From Crocodylus rhombifer (lineage: Eukaryota > Chordata > Crocodylia > Crocodylidae), in NCBI GenBank assembly GCA_038503035.1, contig JAVSML010024699.1:496001-560000 (forward strand): 64,000 bases of DNA. The letters run 5' to 3'. Of the stretch, positions 35,534-47,800 are shown piece after piece; position 1 is the stretch's first letter; each line of letters starts with the position of its first letter. The notes beneath the pieces were generated by a model. The model did no database searches. It had not been told where the DNA came from and saw only the letters and a program-made list of their open reading frames with translations. The translations under genes and the position numbers were made by a program.

Positions 35534-36103
35534 GGCCATGTGTAGACAAAACGTGGGACGTGTGTGAATGACACTTTAAAGTGGGCTAAATGCTTTTCTA
35601 CCACTTTAATGGTATTGGTGTTTGCACGTGTTGGCAGCATATGCATTAATTACAGCCACCGTAGCAAATTTGGTGGCATAATGTGCCTTAAATGACTTGG
35701 GGCGCAGCAAACTAAAACTTCTCTGAGGAGCTGCACTGGGCTCCGTGCAGCTCAGGGGCCCTGCAGGAAGCCCTGCAGACAGCTTGCAGTAACCTGGGAA
35801 AGCAGGCTCCACCCAAAAAAAGCGGTGAGTCTGATCTTCCATCCCTCCCCCCCCGGATTACCCAAGCTAGGTGCCTGCAGGTAGGTGCTGCCTGGAGAGG
35901 AAAGCACCAGCCCCCCCTCCCCCCCACAGCCCAGGGACTGCTCTGCCCACCAGCAGCTCACCCTCCCCTCCCTGCTGCCAGAGGCAGGTAAGTCAGCAGG
36001 GTGAGTGCATGACACGGGGGGGTTTAAAGGGCTCTAAATTGAAGTCGTGTTTTTAAAAACCCACTGCTTCAATTTAGGGCCCCTGTTTTGTCTACACCCC
36101 TGG
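35534..36103. mobile_element. PIF/Harbinger-type MITE, 570 bp, TTA target duplication
   Basis: The element is flanked by TTA at 35531-35533 and at 36104-36106, the 3-bp duplication typical of PIF/Harbinger. Its ends are inverted: GGCCATGTGTAGACAAAACG at the left and, read inverted from the right, CCAGGGGTGTAGACAAAAC. Further subterminal pairing involves 'ctttaaagtgggctaaa' and 'tttaaagggctctaaattg'. The core at 35700-36010 is GC-rich and contains a 9-bp hairpin, GAGCTGCAC..GTGCAGCTC (35728-35752). There is no transposase frame, so it is non-autonomous. It could belong to a crocodilian MITE family such as the published Chompy group, but I cannot confirm that by alignment. Confidence 0.65.
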
Positions 36104-36106
36104 TTA

Positions 36107-37940
36107 CAGAGTATATAGCTGTAATTGAAGAAAGAGAACTGGCTTGTTCCAGAAGGAGGAAACTTCTTGCTTATTGCAGGCTTAATGAGTTTGAATTCCA
36201 TGATATTTCAAAACACTGAACAAGAAGACAAGCATGTGCTGATTCACACCTTCACCTAGGAGAAAGTAATATAAGAAAATAAGAGCGCTTGGTGACAGTG
36301 CAGCTGTGAAAACCTCACAAATGGTGATCAGACTGAAGAGGACTTCAGTTGAAAAGAAGCTCTGTGCCTCTTTCAGTTAAAGTACATGCAATGAAAGGAC
36401 GGTTGATTTGGCCTGGTATCTGTGAATACCATTAGGTTTAGTGCCTTGCCCAGACTTTTCTACCAGACATTGTAATCAGTATTTAAGGTATTAGTCAGTA
36501 TTTAGAGTGTATTAATTCATATACTATGGATCCCTTCTTAAAGAAGCAGTGGGTAACAACCACCGGTTTTATGTTGCTTACTTTTTATTAACCTGTAAAT
36601 TGAAACCTGAGAGGATATAGAAATATGATATATTCTCTCCCCCAGTGGCCATGTGTTCATGTGCATGTGTGTAACACTGCTAGGCAGCCATTATTGGTTC
36701 AGATGGTCTTAGACTTTAAATTAAAACACAGGTGGACATTGCTCCCAGTTAATCTGGGTACAGTATTTATCACATACTGTAGTAATTTACTGTATTTTAA
36801 TTATATGTGTTTTGTATGTGTCATTAGCCAAGATAAATTATACTTCAGTAATGAAAGAAACCTATTTCTGTACGTTATTTAAAGTCAACAGAAGCCAGTT
36901 TTAGTTTTTGTTTCTTTTTTGCTTCATCTCATTTGCTGCTCAATGACTGAAATGTTGTAACAAGTGTGGCGCGATTTACTTTAGGCCAGTGTGCAAGTAC
37001 TTTTCTCTCTGGGAAAACTTGGTCAGGCAGAGCTTTTTGTTCCAGTTTATATGTTCCAGCATATGACTTCCACCATCCCCATAACCTTTGGCTGGTTGTG
37101 GGGGCAGAGAGATTTTTAGTGACTATAAGCAAATAAAAACATCTTGAGTGTATGTGTTCACCAGAAGATCTTCCTCTTGAGATCTAACTATATGTGAAAA
37201 TATCTCTTCAGCTTTCATGCAAATTTTAGCCCTCAGGATAGATCTCTTTGAGCTGGCTGCACATCCAAGGACAGAGGATGCTTCCTTCTCTTAAATCAAA
37301 GTTACATAGTACATTTAGGTTTTGATTATTCTAGTGTGCTTCCACTTCCAACAACCTCATGGAAAAGAAAATCTTCTACCATATAGATAAATTGTGTGTG
37401 TGTGTTTTACATCTACCAGCTCCATCATGAAACCATTACCAAATACCTGTTTTTGATTTTAGGCAGTAAATCAGGTTTTCACTTGCTTCAAATTGTAACA
37501 GATCCAACCAAGTAAATGGATCAATGACTGTTTATATTGGCTCAGAATCAGGTCAGTCCCATAGATTTCCAATGGCTACAATTCTTTAGAAGTTATACCA
37601 GAGCTTATAGGTTTTGGTGAGTCGCAGGATTGTTATCCTTCATGTGATTGTGTACAACTTTTGTTGAAGAAGTTTTTAAAGCCTGTATTGTGAAGTTGGG
37701 GGTTGTGACCAGAGTCAGTCTGTCTGACTGTCTTTTGGTTGATACAGTTGGAGGAGTCCTAATACTCTTTCACTCATGGTATTACATAGAAAAGGGCAAA
37801 AAACCCCACTGCATTAACGAAAACTTGCATCAGCATGCAATATGATTTATTTTTGCTTCTCCATCAGAGGAGGTCCTGTCAGGATGATCTCATTGTTCCT
37901 AATTCTGCCCAACCAGTGTCTCATATTGCATCAACCTTCC
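36107..37940. other. Probable intron: no gene recognised
   Basis: Ordinary AT-rich DNA. Short open frames have no support. Confidence 0.4.
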
Positions 37941-37954
37941 GGTAGTACAGAGGA

Positions 37955-38270
37955 ATCAAACACCTGGCCCTTAGGCCAGGTCCCATGTGTGGAGCCAAGT
38001 CATCCAGCCTGTGGGGCTTCAAGAGGGGCTGGGAATATGGGGGCTTGGTGAACAAGGTTAGGGCCTATGCTGAATTCGAGGGCATAGAGCTTTGTCGGGT
38101 GCTCCTTTAGGAGTTACTGGGGTGAACAATGGCTGCATTAGCCTGTGCAGCTCCCTGAGCTGACAAGCCACCGCCACCACTAGCCCTCCCTCCAGAAGTC
38201 GGTCCAGATGTCACCTGTAAGAAGCCCTGTGGTCTGGATCTGGTTTGAGGGGTTAAACATGTTTGACCAG
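37955..38270. repeat. Possible GC-richer interspersed repeat
   Basis: 'aaacacctggcccttaggcc', 'aggtcccatgtgtggagcca' and 'agtcatccagcctgtggggc' look like a transposon-derived repeat seen in many copies in alligator-like DNA. The composition (near 55% GC by eye) departs from both flanks. Ends and family are not resolved. Confidence 0.3.
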
Positions 38271-38287
38271 CAGAGTAGGTTTACCTC

Positions 38288-38315
38288 TTGTTGTTGTTGT
38301 TGTTATTATTATTTT
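38288..38315. repeat. (TTG)n(TTA)n microsatellite
   Basis: Five to six TTG units pass into TTA units. Confidence 0.9.
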
Positions 38316-41300
38316 AGAGATCAGCCAAAGAGGCTACAGGGTATCTTCCTTGTGTGGTTAAATGTTCCCTGTATAACCCAGGCAGCAAACTGGTGCTGGT
38401 ATAGCAGAGCAGTCTGAGGTAGGGTAGGCAAGGCTTTTTCCAGCTTTGGCCATGCAGTTTGGCAGTGTTTTCTAGGGAAGAGGAACAAATTAAATGTTGC
38501 TCTCGGGTACTCTTACTTTCCACTCAGAGTTGCTTAGATTGTGCACCTTAGACTAACCTGCAAAGATTAAGTCGATGCAGCCTTGGGCTTTTTGACTGTG
38601 TATGCTTAGCCAAATTGACTCAATAGGAAATACAACACTCCTTCTTTGTTCTCAAAGGCTGTGACTTTTCAGGATGACAAGTATATTCCAAGAGATCCTG
38701 TTGTTTTTTCAATTCCCACTGACTTTGTTGGGAGCTGGGCTCTATATTGACCTTAACATAGCCTGAATCTTATGAAGTGATGATTTCCTAGAATAGGAAG
38801 TGCAGAAAAAGAACACAGATGTCTTTTGGTTTATTAATACACAAAGAAACTTTTAGGAGTGTCTGCTCTGTCCATGTTCCGGAGAGAGTGTTGAAGGAGG
38901 AAGGGGAAAATAAATGAGACATTGAGTTAAAGATCTGATAATGAACAGTTAAGGGAAGGTAGATGAGTATCTAAATACAGTCTGTACCATCTCATAAAAC
39001 TACTAATGTAAATATTTTTTGTAAAAAAAAAAAAAAAAATGTGGAATTTGGGAACTGCACAGATTCCTTATCACCAACTCTTCCTACAATGGCAAGAGGC
39101 AAGTTTTAGTTCCCTTCCTGAATATTTGCTTTTTCTTTGCAAGCTTCTTCTAGCATCTAAACTAACTCCATAGCTGGATTTTGTGAACTTCCAGAATCTG
39201 ACTTAGAGATTCTGTAATGGCTGCTATCTGAATGTGAACCACTTATTAGAAGAAACCCACCAGTTTACATTAAGGCTCTTACCCAATTAAGTACGTTGAG
39301 ATTTCACACTTTATAGTTGCCAGTTTTCCATGTTTTCATCATATAATCATTTCTTACATTTATGCAGCACCTAATGATCTTTAAGTGCATTACAAACCAT
39401 ACATTTGGGAATCTCTTCAACTGCCATGGAAATGCAACCTACCTCTGTGGTATAACTTAGCAAACATGTGATGATAATGCCTACTATTTAGGTCAAAATA
39501 TAAAGAAAACTGTAATTAAAACTAGAGGGGACTATAAAGAGGCAGAATGTCATTGCCTATCCAAACTGGAATGCCATCAGGTCATCAGTGGTATGTAGCT
39601 AGGCAAAATCCACATTTATTCTTCGTCAAATAAAATATAAAATAGATTTTGCCCAGCTATACAAAGGCTACCAAGACAGGCCATGAAGTCTGCCCTAGGC
39701 GAGGAGCCACCTGGTTTCCAAATACTTGAGCCAGCTTATTTCACAGAACTCTTTTGGGGTTCCTCAGACTAGTGGGCAGCTTGAGAGCCAGCTGGCCTGC
39801 AGGTCTAAATGCCTTGGGATCCACAAATCTCAGGTAATTCAACTGTTGCAGAACCATTTAACTTGGAAGCCCCTACTCTTATTGACTTTTTAGTATGTCT
39901 GTGAATGGCTGTTGGCCTTGGGCTTCACAGTTCTCAAGCAAAATTGCAGCCTAAGTGATGATTTAACTCTGCAAATGGTTGCATTGAACTTTTGGTATGT
40001 CTGCTGTCCTGTTAAGATTTGACTGTAAGAAAGAATGCTGTAGGCTTGGGACAATCGGAAAGAATGACATTGTCACAGGTGGGCAAAACTTACACCTGAA
40101 AATCGAATTCCATTGTATTCCTGTAGAGTGGAATCCAAGACCATAAAGATACAGACTGACTGGCTGTACCTGAACTAAGAACCAGCTCTCTGAAGTTCTC
40201 TGAAGCCTGCCGCTGGAATATTCCTGTCTTTCTTCACTATTTTAAAAGTATAAATGTGAAATATATTTTGTCTGTTTCTTATCCTGTGTCAAACCATTAG
40301 CTTCAGAGGGCCAGAAGTCTGTTTTTTAACTAGGTGTTAAGCTGCTCCAGTAACTGTCATTAAAAAAGGGTTGACAAAAATATGGTTTAGCAATAGCCAC
40401 CAATCTTCCAGCACTTCTGTATTTTATTGGCAGAATTCATCTGCTAGAACAAACTGCTTTAAGACTGCGTCTTTACCTCTTACTCTTCAGCATACTTGCA
40501 CGATCTGTTTCAGACCACTCTTAATGGAGACATAAAAAAATTATGGCATTTGTGTCAAATGAAGTGTCCTTTAAGGATGGGAGGAAATATTGCCTTTACA
40601 GAGGCTTTTATAGAATGCTCTAGACCCCCATCTCTTTTGGAGGGGACGGGTGCGGAGTGGGTTTCTCTTAACAGTTCTTTTTTAATTTCATAGTGTGGCA
40701 GCTGGTTGGGAAGTAGTTGAAAATGGATCCGATTGTGGAGAAGTTCTTGGATGCTTAAGAATTCTTTTTCTAATGGGTTATTTTTTACATTTTTAAACTC
40801 TAAAAATTAATTTTAAATCCCTTGATTTTTTGATGCCAAGAAAATATAAAATAGAGCAGTTATTTTACCCCAGAAATGCTGGTGTTACAGCTGAATGTAG
40901 TGAGGTGTGGAAGACCATCAAGCAGTGCAGTGTTATCATGTCCCTCTGCCTTGTACACCTACTAAACAGTACAGCAGAAGTCACTGGAATTCAAAGCATG
41001 TTATATTTTTCCCAGTTCAAGTGCAGTAGAAACCTTACTTTGTAAATATTCCTTTCATTATTCTGTGGTGTGTTGATGTGATTTTTTTCCCCCTTGACAT
41101 GGGGGAATACCAAAGTTGGCTTTCTTTTCAGATTTTAGACCAAGAAGGTTTCAGATGTTTGATTTTTATTTAACAGTTTACCTGTTGGAAAATACCATGT
41201 CTGGTTTTGAGACTATACAGGCTGCTGTTATTATACTTTGAAATGATAGTTTCTTTGTGTCTGCAGGTTCAGTTAATGGTTACATTAGAAAACTTTTACT

Positions 41301-41850
41301 GCATACTTAAAGCTCACAGATAACAGGTTAAACAGTTGTAATATCTTATCTGGTAGTGACTGTGGCTTCTTATTTTAGTAATTTTATATCTATAGCTATT
41401 TTGTGTTTATAATGAATAATATTTATAAGTATGTAGGCCCAGGTTTAGACATTTATAGTGGTGTAAATTAGTGCAGAAATGGGTATAAGTAGTAAATTTT
41501 GCATACTGTACAGGCAAAGCATCTGTATCTTTGTGATGGAGGTAGCAGAGAAACAGCAATTAGGTTAGACATAAGATTATGAAGATATGCTTCATCTTGT
41601 ATGCCACTGCAAGTCCCTGTTTAGTTGCTAAGTTACACCTCCATTTCCTTGATTAAATTCAGCTTATATTTGTTACATGATTTTAGTATTTAGCTGGTGC
41701 ACAAACACTTTTGAGTACACTTTTTTCAGGTAAATTGTTTTACCCCCAAATTTGCTTTCTATTTTTTATTATTATGATAGCATAATGGGAGTGAACTGTC
41801 TGGGACATGTATTAGTTTTTTGATTTCAGACATGTAATGGGAGAATACCT
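38316..41850. other. Probable intron: no gene recognised
   Basis: AT-rich DNA with a 17-base poly-A run at 39023-39039. A segment near 39355-39420 (ATTTATGCAGCACCTAATGA then 'tctttaagtgcattacaaac') resembles an old vertebrate interspersed repeat but is too diverged to name. Confidence 0.35.
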
Positions 41851-41854
41851 ATGT

Positions 41855-42135
41855 CACTGGTTCTTAACCTTTTTAGTCAAGGCATCCCTTGGAAAATGCC
41901 ACCTCTGACCTTCCACTCGTATTTTGACTATGAAGAAATAATAAAGCAGTTTTTCTGTTGCAAAGAACTCAGAAAGACCATAACAGGTCAGAAGGTTCTT
42001 GATCCTGTAGATTCCTATTTGAAATCTCTGGGTTTATCTTGCAAAGTAGGACACCTAACAGTGTTAATATGTTGTGGCACCCAGGGGCACACTTAAAAGA
42101 ATCTCGTGGCAACCCCAAGGTGGTCACCTGATAAT
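41855..42135. repeat. Possible hAT-derived interspersed repeat
   Basis: The block opens with CACTGGTTCTTAACCTTTTT, a start common to hAT-derived repeats. It continues with 'aaggcatcccttggaaaatg' and closes with 'gtggcacccaggggcacact' and 'ctcgtggcaaccccaaggtg', in which the words 'ggca(t)cccttgg' recur. I recall similar copies in crocodilian DNA. No target duplication was identified. Confidence 0.35.
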
Positions 42136-42243
42136 GCAAAAATCTAGTAGTGCTTTGAATAGTCAAAACAAGAAGAGATTAATTCATTGTTGCTGCATGC
42201 TTTAAGTCTTTGGTTTATGAAACAGTTGCTAGAGTTTTAAATA

Positions 42244-43132
42244 CAGGTTTCCTTCTATTTATGTGGGTCTATATATGCAAATTCACTCTTATGCAATGAC
42301 CCTTTTTATACCCCAAATTTGTTATATGCAAGGTAAACTCACTCTTATGTGAGCCGCTCCAGAGCTCTGCCTGACCCCACTCACCCCAGCCCCTGGGTTG
42401 CCGTGCTGTGGTGCAGTCAGGGTGGTGTTGGCTGCTCCCAGGGCCGCTGCAGCAGGGGCTGGGCTGAGTGGAGAGAAGCCAAGGCCTGGGACACGGTGAG
42501 ATTAAGTCTGTAGGGGGAGGGGCACAGTGCAGCCCAGCATCTGCAAGCAGGTGGTATTGACCATTCCTGGGGCTGCAGCAGGGGCAGCACCGGGCTTTTC
42601 CCAGTGTTCAGGGTGGGCTGCAGCCTGCTCTCATCCCACTGCAGGCTGGGGCTGGTGGTGGCAGCACCGGACTCTTCCTGGCACTCCGTGGCAGCACTAG
42701 GAGGTTAGGAGTGGGAGGGGCGGGGGCTATGGCAAGCTTTGGGGTAACAGCAGTCCCCTCTCATCGCCATAGCCGTCCCCAAGCACTGAGAAGAGCCTGG
42801 TGCTGCCACTGGCCCCAGCCTCCAGCAGCTGCCAGCCCCAGTCTGCTCTTGTCCAGCTGCAGGCTGCTGCCTGCCCTGAGCACCGGGAAGAGCCCAGTGC
42901 TGCCACTGGCCTCAGCCTGCAGTGGGATGAGAGCAGGCTGCCCCCCCCCCGAGCACCAGGAAGAGCCTGGTGCTGCCCCTGCTGCAGCACCAGGAGTGGC
43001 CGACACTCCCTCCCTCACTGCTCTGGGAATGTATCCCTATTTGTTACATTATAAACTGGGTTCCTTTTTATGCAGATTCAATTTATGCGCAGTTTTGCTG
43101 GAACGCATCTACCACAAATTAAGTGAAACCTG
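42244..43132. mobile_element. Pogo-type (Tc1/mariner) non-autonomous element with GC-rich foldback core, 889 bp
   Basis: TA dinucleotides flank the element at 42242-42243 and 43133-43134. The ends are inverted: CAGGTTTCCTTCTATTTATG at the left and, read inverted from the right, CAGGTTTCACTTAATTTGTG. CAG..CTG termini with a TA duplication are characteristic of the pogo/Tigger branch of Tc1/mariner. The outer 120 bp on each side are AT-rich with repeated 'ttatg' words. The core (about 42350-43020) is very GC-rich and consists of several degenerate copies, in both orientations, of a unit like GAGCACCGGGAAGAGCCCAG, giving extensive foldback potential. The long frames across the core (for example 42711-43160) are by-products of GC content. 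No transposase remains. Confidence 0.75.
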
Positions 43133-43134
43133 TA

Positions 43135-44800
43135 CACTGCTCAATAATGGCTGGATGTGAAGTGAGGGTACTCTTGGTACCTGTACTTAAGTCCATCAGT
43201 ATGCTGTCAGTATGTCCTGTACCAGATTTAGCAAACTTGTTTTTTATTAATGTGCCACGGTGGTTAAGGATAACTCCTCCATGCCTGCTAGGAAAACTGA
43301 AGTGTTCTTTTGAACCTGGAGTAGGCAGGGAGCAGTTAGAGGTGTCAGTCTGTCATGATGTGCTGGCACTGGATTTGAGAATTTGGGATGGGTGCTTTTG
43401 TTAATGATTCAAAGATGTATACCTGAATTGCACTTTCGGCAAAAAAGGACAGGATTTTTTGTGACAGTGTAAGCTGCACAGACCTCAAGCTTTCCCTTTG
43501 GAAATGTATTTCTAAAAGCAATAATCCTTACATTTTGTAAGAGACATTTAGTGATTGAAAGAAATGGTATAACGTGCTTTATTCTTGCTGAAGGTTTGTG
43601 TGACTCTTCGTGTTTGAAATAAATTGGTGTTACCATAGTATGAAGCAGTATGACACTGCTTTCCTTTAAGCAAATGTCAAAATTATCATGGTTAGCACTC
43701 CTGAGAGGGGAAACTGTTGTTTACTTGGAAGTACTACCGAGTATGGCGTAAGTTATGTTGAAGGAAAGCCATAGCCATGAAAGCAATAGTCTAGTTTTAT
43801 AGGCACAGTGTGTAATGTCACCCTGGTGGGGCTGCCTTATATAGTTCTTTTGATCTTGTCTGTCTGTTGGACTGGCCACAAACACTGCATTTACAGTCAT
43901 GGCCACATGAATTATCTCCAAAACGATGTGATTGTCATGGGATTAAATCGCATACTGAATTAAATGCAGGAATTTTGAATGGTTCCTTTGCAAACAAAAG
44001 CCGTTCTTTCAGAAGTACACTTGAAAGTGTAAAGGATGTGATGTTATTTAATGAATTTGTATAGTTTTATTAATTGGAGATCATACAATATTGGGGGATC
44101 ATGCTAGAAATTGTTGTAGCATGTTTTATGTGTAGATGGAGCTTGCATAGTTCTGTCTTCTTAAGCATATTTTGTGCTAATTAGATTATCTGCCTCAAGA
44201 ATGATGTTAGTTGTGCTTGATAAATGGAAATTTATACAACTGCCAAAGGCATATGTAGAAAAAAAACCCACTTAGGTATGCTGTTTGCTACGTAATAAAT
44301 GCAAAAAGAAATTTTGGTTCATCCCACTTGTAGCAGTACTAGTTTCCATGAATGAATTTGTTTTACACATTTTCAGACATTAGGTAATAGTATCTTTTTC
44401 CTGTCTTTTTTTTAAAGGTGTAATTTATTGTTACTTTTTATGATTTTTTATTATTATTATTATTATTTCTAGGAGTGCAGCCAGCTACACCTTTACAGTA
44501 TTTTCTGACTTGTGTATGCAGTTCATATTTTCATAGGAAAACTGTGTAAAGGTTCTGTAATTTTGCCATTTGTGGATGGCAGACTATTAGCAACCTTTGT
44601 CTGCATAATTATTAGAAGGATTCTGTCAAGTTGTTTGGACTAAACACAATTGTATTTAAAAGCTGGCTGGTTTTGTGATGTGCATATATTCCTTGCTAGG
44701 GATTAGTTCTTAAACAAAGGCTGTGCAGATGAGAGAGCATTTTTAAAAAATGCAAGCAAGCCTTGTGTGGGGGATGGTTTTTCCCCTACAGACAATGTTG
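43135..44800. other. Probable intron: no gene recognised
   Basis: AT-rich DNA. There is an (ATT)n run at 44449-44467. The segment 43880-44060 is less repetitive and could be conserved non-coding sequence, but there is nothing definite. Confidence 0.35.
44449..44467. repeat. (TTA)n microsatellite
   Basis: Six TTA units. Confidence 0.9.
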
Positions 44801-44815
44801 TACCTTTTATCCTGG

Positions 44816-44863
44816 GAGCATTTTATACTTAAACTCCCTTGCGAGCATTTTATACTTAAACTG
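44816..44863. repeat. 27-bp tandem duplication
   Basis: GAGCATTTTATACTTAAACT is present twice, at 44816 and 44843, with a single-base difference just downstream (ctcct versus ctgcct). A recent local duplication. Confidence 0.9.
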
Positions 44864-47800
44864 CCTGGTGGCGTCTGCCCTCCAAGTATCCAGGACAAAT
44901 GGTTTCCATCTAAGAGCAGGTCTTGGTTCTTTAAATGAAATACCTCCGTTGTTTGAGTTTACTGGAGTTTTACTTAACAGTGCATTTGGCCTGTGATGCT
45001 TTCATTCTTCTGCTTATTGAAAGGGAGAGCACCAAGAAGAATCATGAAGGTTAGGAAGTCTCCTGCAAGTCCTCCAAGTTGACTTGATAGTGTCTGCATG
45101 TAAACATTGTAAGAGTTGCTTTTCTTTTGAAGATGTTGGCGGACCTGTTTGTAATGCTGGGGCGTGCTGTTTGCATACACTTAGTTTGTGTTTAGAAGTA
45201 ATGAGACAGACTCGTAGTTATTGGAGCCTTTATGGTGTCATCCCTGTTTCCTGTCTCCCCCATATGATTTCCATTTCTGCATGTTCCTGATGGAAAGTGC
45301 TTTCTGATTTTCTCTCCAGTCACAGTAAGAAAGTAGCAATAACAAGTGCTTACTGGGAAACCAGATACCATCAGACTGTTAAAGTCGGGGTGTATCAACA
45401 CCAAAATCTGATCAAACTCCAGTATGGGGATATGCCAAGGATTTTCTGGCAGCTGGTAGTATTGCATTCATGAAGACTGAATTCTTGTGTGCTTATGGTT
45501 CCTACGCAATCTGTGCAAGTCAAAAAACTAAATGTAATGGATAATAGCAGAGTAGTATAAATCCCCTGTGCAATGGTAGCTAAAGCAAACAGTTTTTTGG
45601 CATATCCTGACTATGTAGCAAATCTGGCCATTGAACCCAGGAGTTGTAGTCGTTAGCCGCTAAATTCTTCATCTTTCTGTTCACTGTTCAGAAACAGCTA
45701 AATTAATTTAAACTTCCTGAATGGAAACAAAATCATGCTTAAATCAGATTAGGTGGAGCCCACAATGAGAGTTCTTATTACAAATGTCCTAGACATTTAT
45801 TTTAAATTACTGTTTCAGAGACAGATTTTAAAAATTGTATTTAGTGCCTCTGAATAGTGTCATACTCCCAACCCTGGAGCCTGAAGGCCTGTATCCACAA
45901 AATGAAGGGTAATAGCTTTGCAAGCTTTTGACACACTCCTCCCTATGTTGATAGGTAGCAACCACCTATGAAGGGAAAGGGTGTAATTCAGTTTCCATGC
46001 CTATTTGATTGTGATGGCCATTGGGGTTGCCAGTTATGATGGCAGCTTTGGTGAGACAGATGTTGTTTTACTAGAAACTGGACTAGAACAACCAACTCAT
46101 TTCATGTTCAGTTCCCAGGGAAAGGAGGCCTGTGTAGAGAAGGACATTTAAGCTCCATTGCAAATATTTAAACCTCTTTACGTTTGTAAATCTTTTCTCT
46201 ATACAGCAGTGTTTGCCAAAAGTACAATTATTCTTTTTATAAAGTTGAAAAAATGCTGTTATAGCAGACTTGTGTCCTGTAAATTGGAAGCAAAGATTCC
46301 TTTGACATAAACATGCTGTTGCTTCGCAAGCACATTTTGCCACGTAAATCAAGGTGAGTTTTGGTTGCATAGAAATAGTGGGGTTGGGTTCAAAACTTTG
46401 CATATACATTGATTTATTGATTCCTGCTCTTCCCCCCTACTGGTAATTTTGCAGCAGTGTATCTTGGTTTGGTTCTGCAACTTTAAAAATAACACCTTTT
46501 ATAACTTGCAGGCATTCTGGAGTGTTTAGTCAGGGAGTGGATAGTCTGCCTCCGTTTTGAAGGCTTACCCATGCACATATGGCTGTTTTAAATTGCAAAA
46601 GCTGAGACTTACTGTTCATATCTGCCAACCCATCTGCAAGTTGTTCTTATAAAATAGTTAGAGCTGATCATCTAATTTCAATTTTCAAGACACACATTCT
46701 TAGAATATTAGATATTTCTATATCAAATGATACATCAAAAATATTTCTTGCCTAGTGCATCAGTCTTTCATGTTGACTCCATTGTAGCCCCTTGCTGCTA
46801 CCAAAAAAGATTGTGCAAGTTAAGGCTAAGAAATAAAGCCATGCCTGAAGTATGGGGTATCAATGTTTATGTAGTCATTGTTGAATAATTGTGCTTTGTC
46901 ATTTTATACTGATTTGCACAAATGAGGTGGATTGAAGACCTTTTTCCTATGTTCAGTGAAGTTTGTAACTGTTATAAGTAAATATAGTATCCCTTTTCAG
47001 CTGTCCTTAATAAAATCTATGAGAAATATGATTTTTGGGGTATGCTATATATTCATCTGAGTCTCTTTTAGATTTGAACAGAATTTTTGTCTATGGCACG
47101 TTGCTTCATGTTATGCTCTGCAGTGTTTACATGTTTTGACTTCACTCTGAATATTTAAAGCTAGCAGAAGAATATAAAATGTCAAGACAAATATAAATGA
47201 TCATGCAGTGTGTAAGTTAAAATGATTACTCACCAGGTGCTGTGTGCCCCACCCTGCAGTCTTTACAGACAATTTCATTAAAGTCACCAGGATTTCTGCC
47301 TGAGTACTTCAGAATTAGACTTATTCTGTCTTTAAATGTATAATGGATAACTCTGATAAAACTTAGTTAAAACAGTTTTATATGTGATATTAAGAATGTG
47401 CGAACCTTTTTATTAAATCTGCACATCCTCCATTTAGTGTAACTAATAATTACAACAGCACAAAATGTCTACTAATCAGGCTTGCTTACACCTAATGCAG
47501 GAAAAACTGGGGTGTGTCCTCCCTTTTCATGTCAGTTGTTTTTTTTTCCCAATTTTGTTAGTAGATGATGGGTTCTTGGAGGTTCTCTCCCAAAGAGTTT
47601 AACCATGAGCCCATTCTATCCAGGAGATTAATGTTTGTAGTGTCTCATAAGTATCCATTTAAAGGATTACTTCTTCAAAGTTGTCTTCCCTGTTTTTTTA
47701 GGGCTTATACGTAATGGTTTTCTCTTTATTAGTAACGGCATAGTATGTCAGTTACGTAAGCAGCATAAACCTGTGTCTATGCTTAAAATCCATTTTTGCT

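Noticed and set aside
42711..43160. 149-codon plus-strand frame
   Set aside because: It lies almost wholly in the GC-rich repeat core of the pogo-type element and runs across its right terminus.
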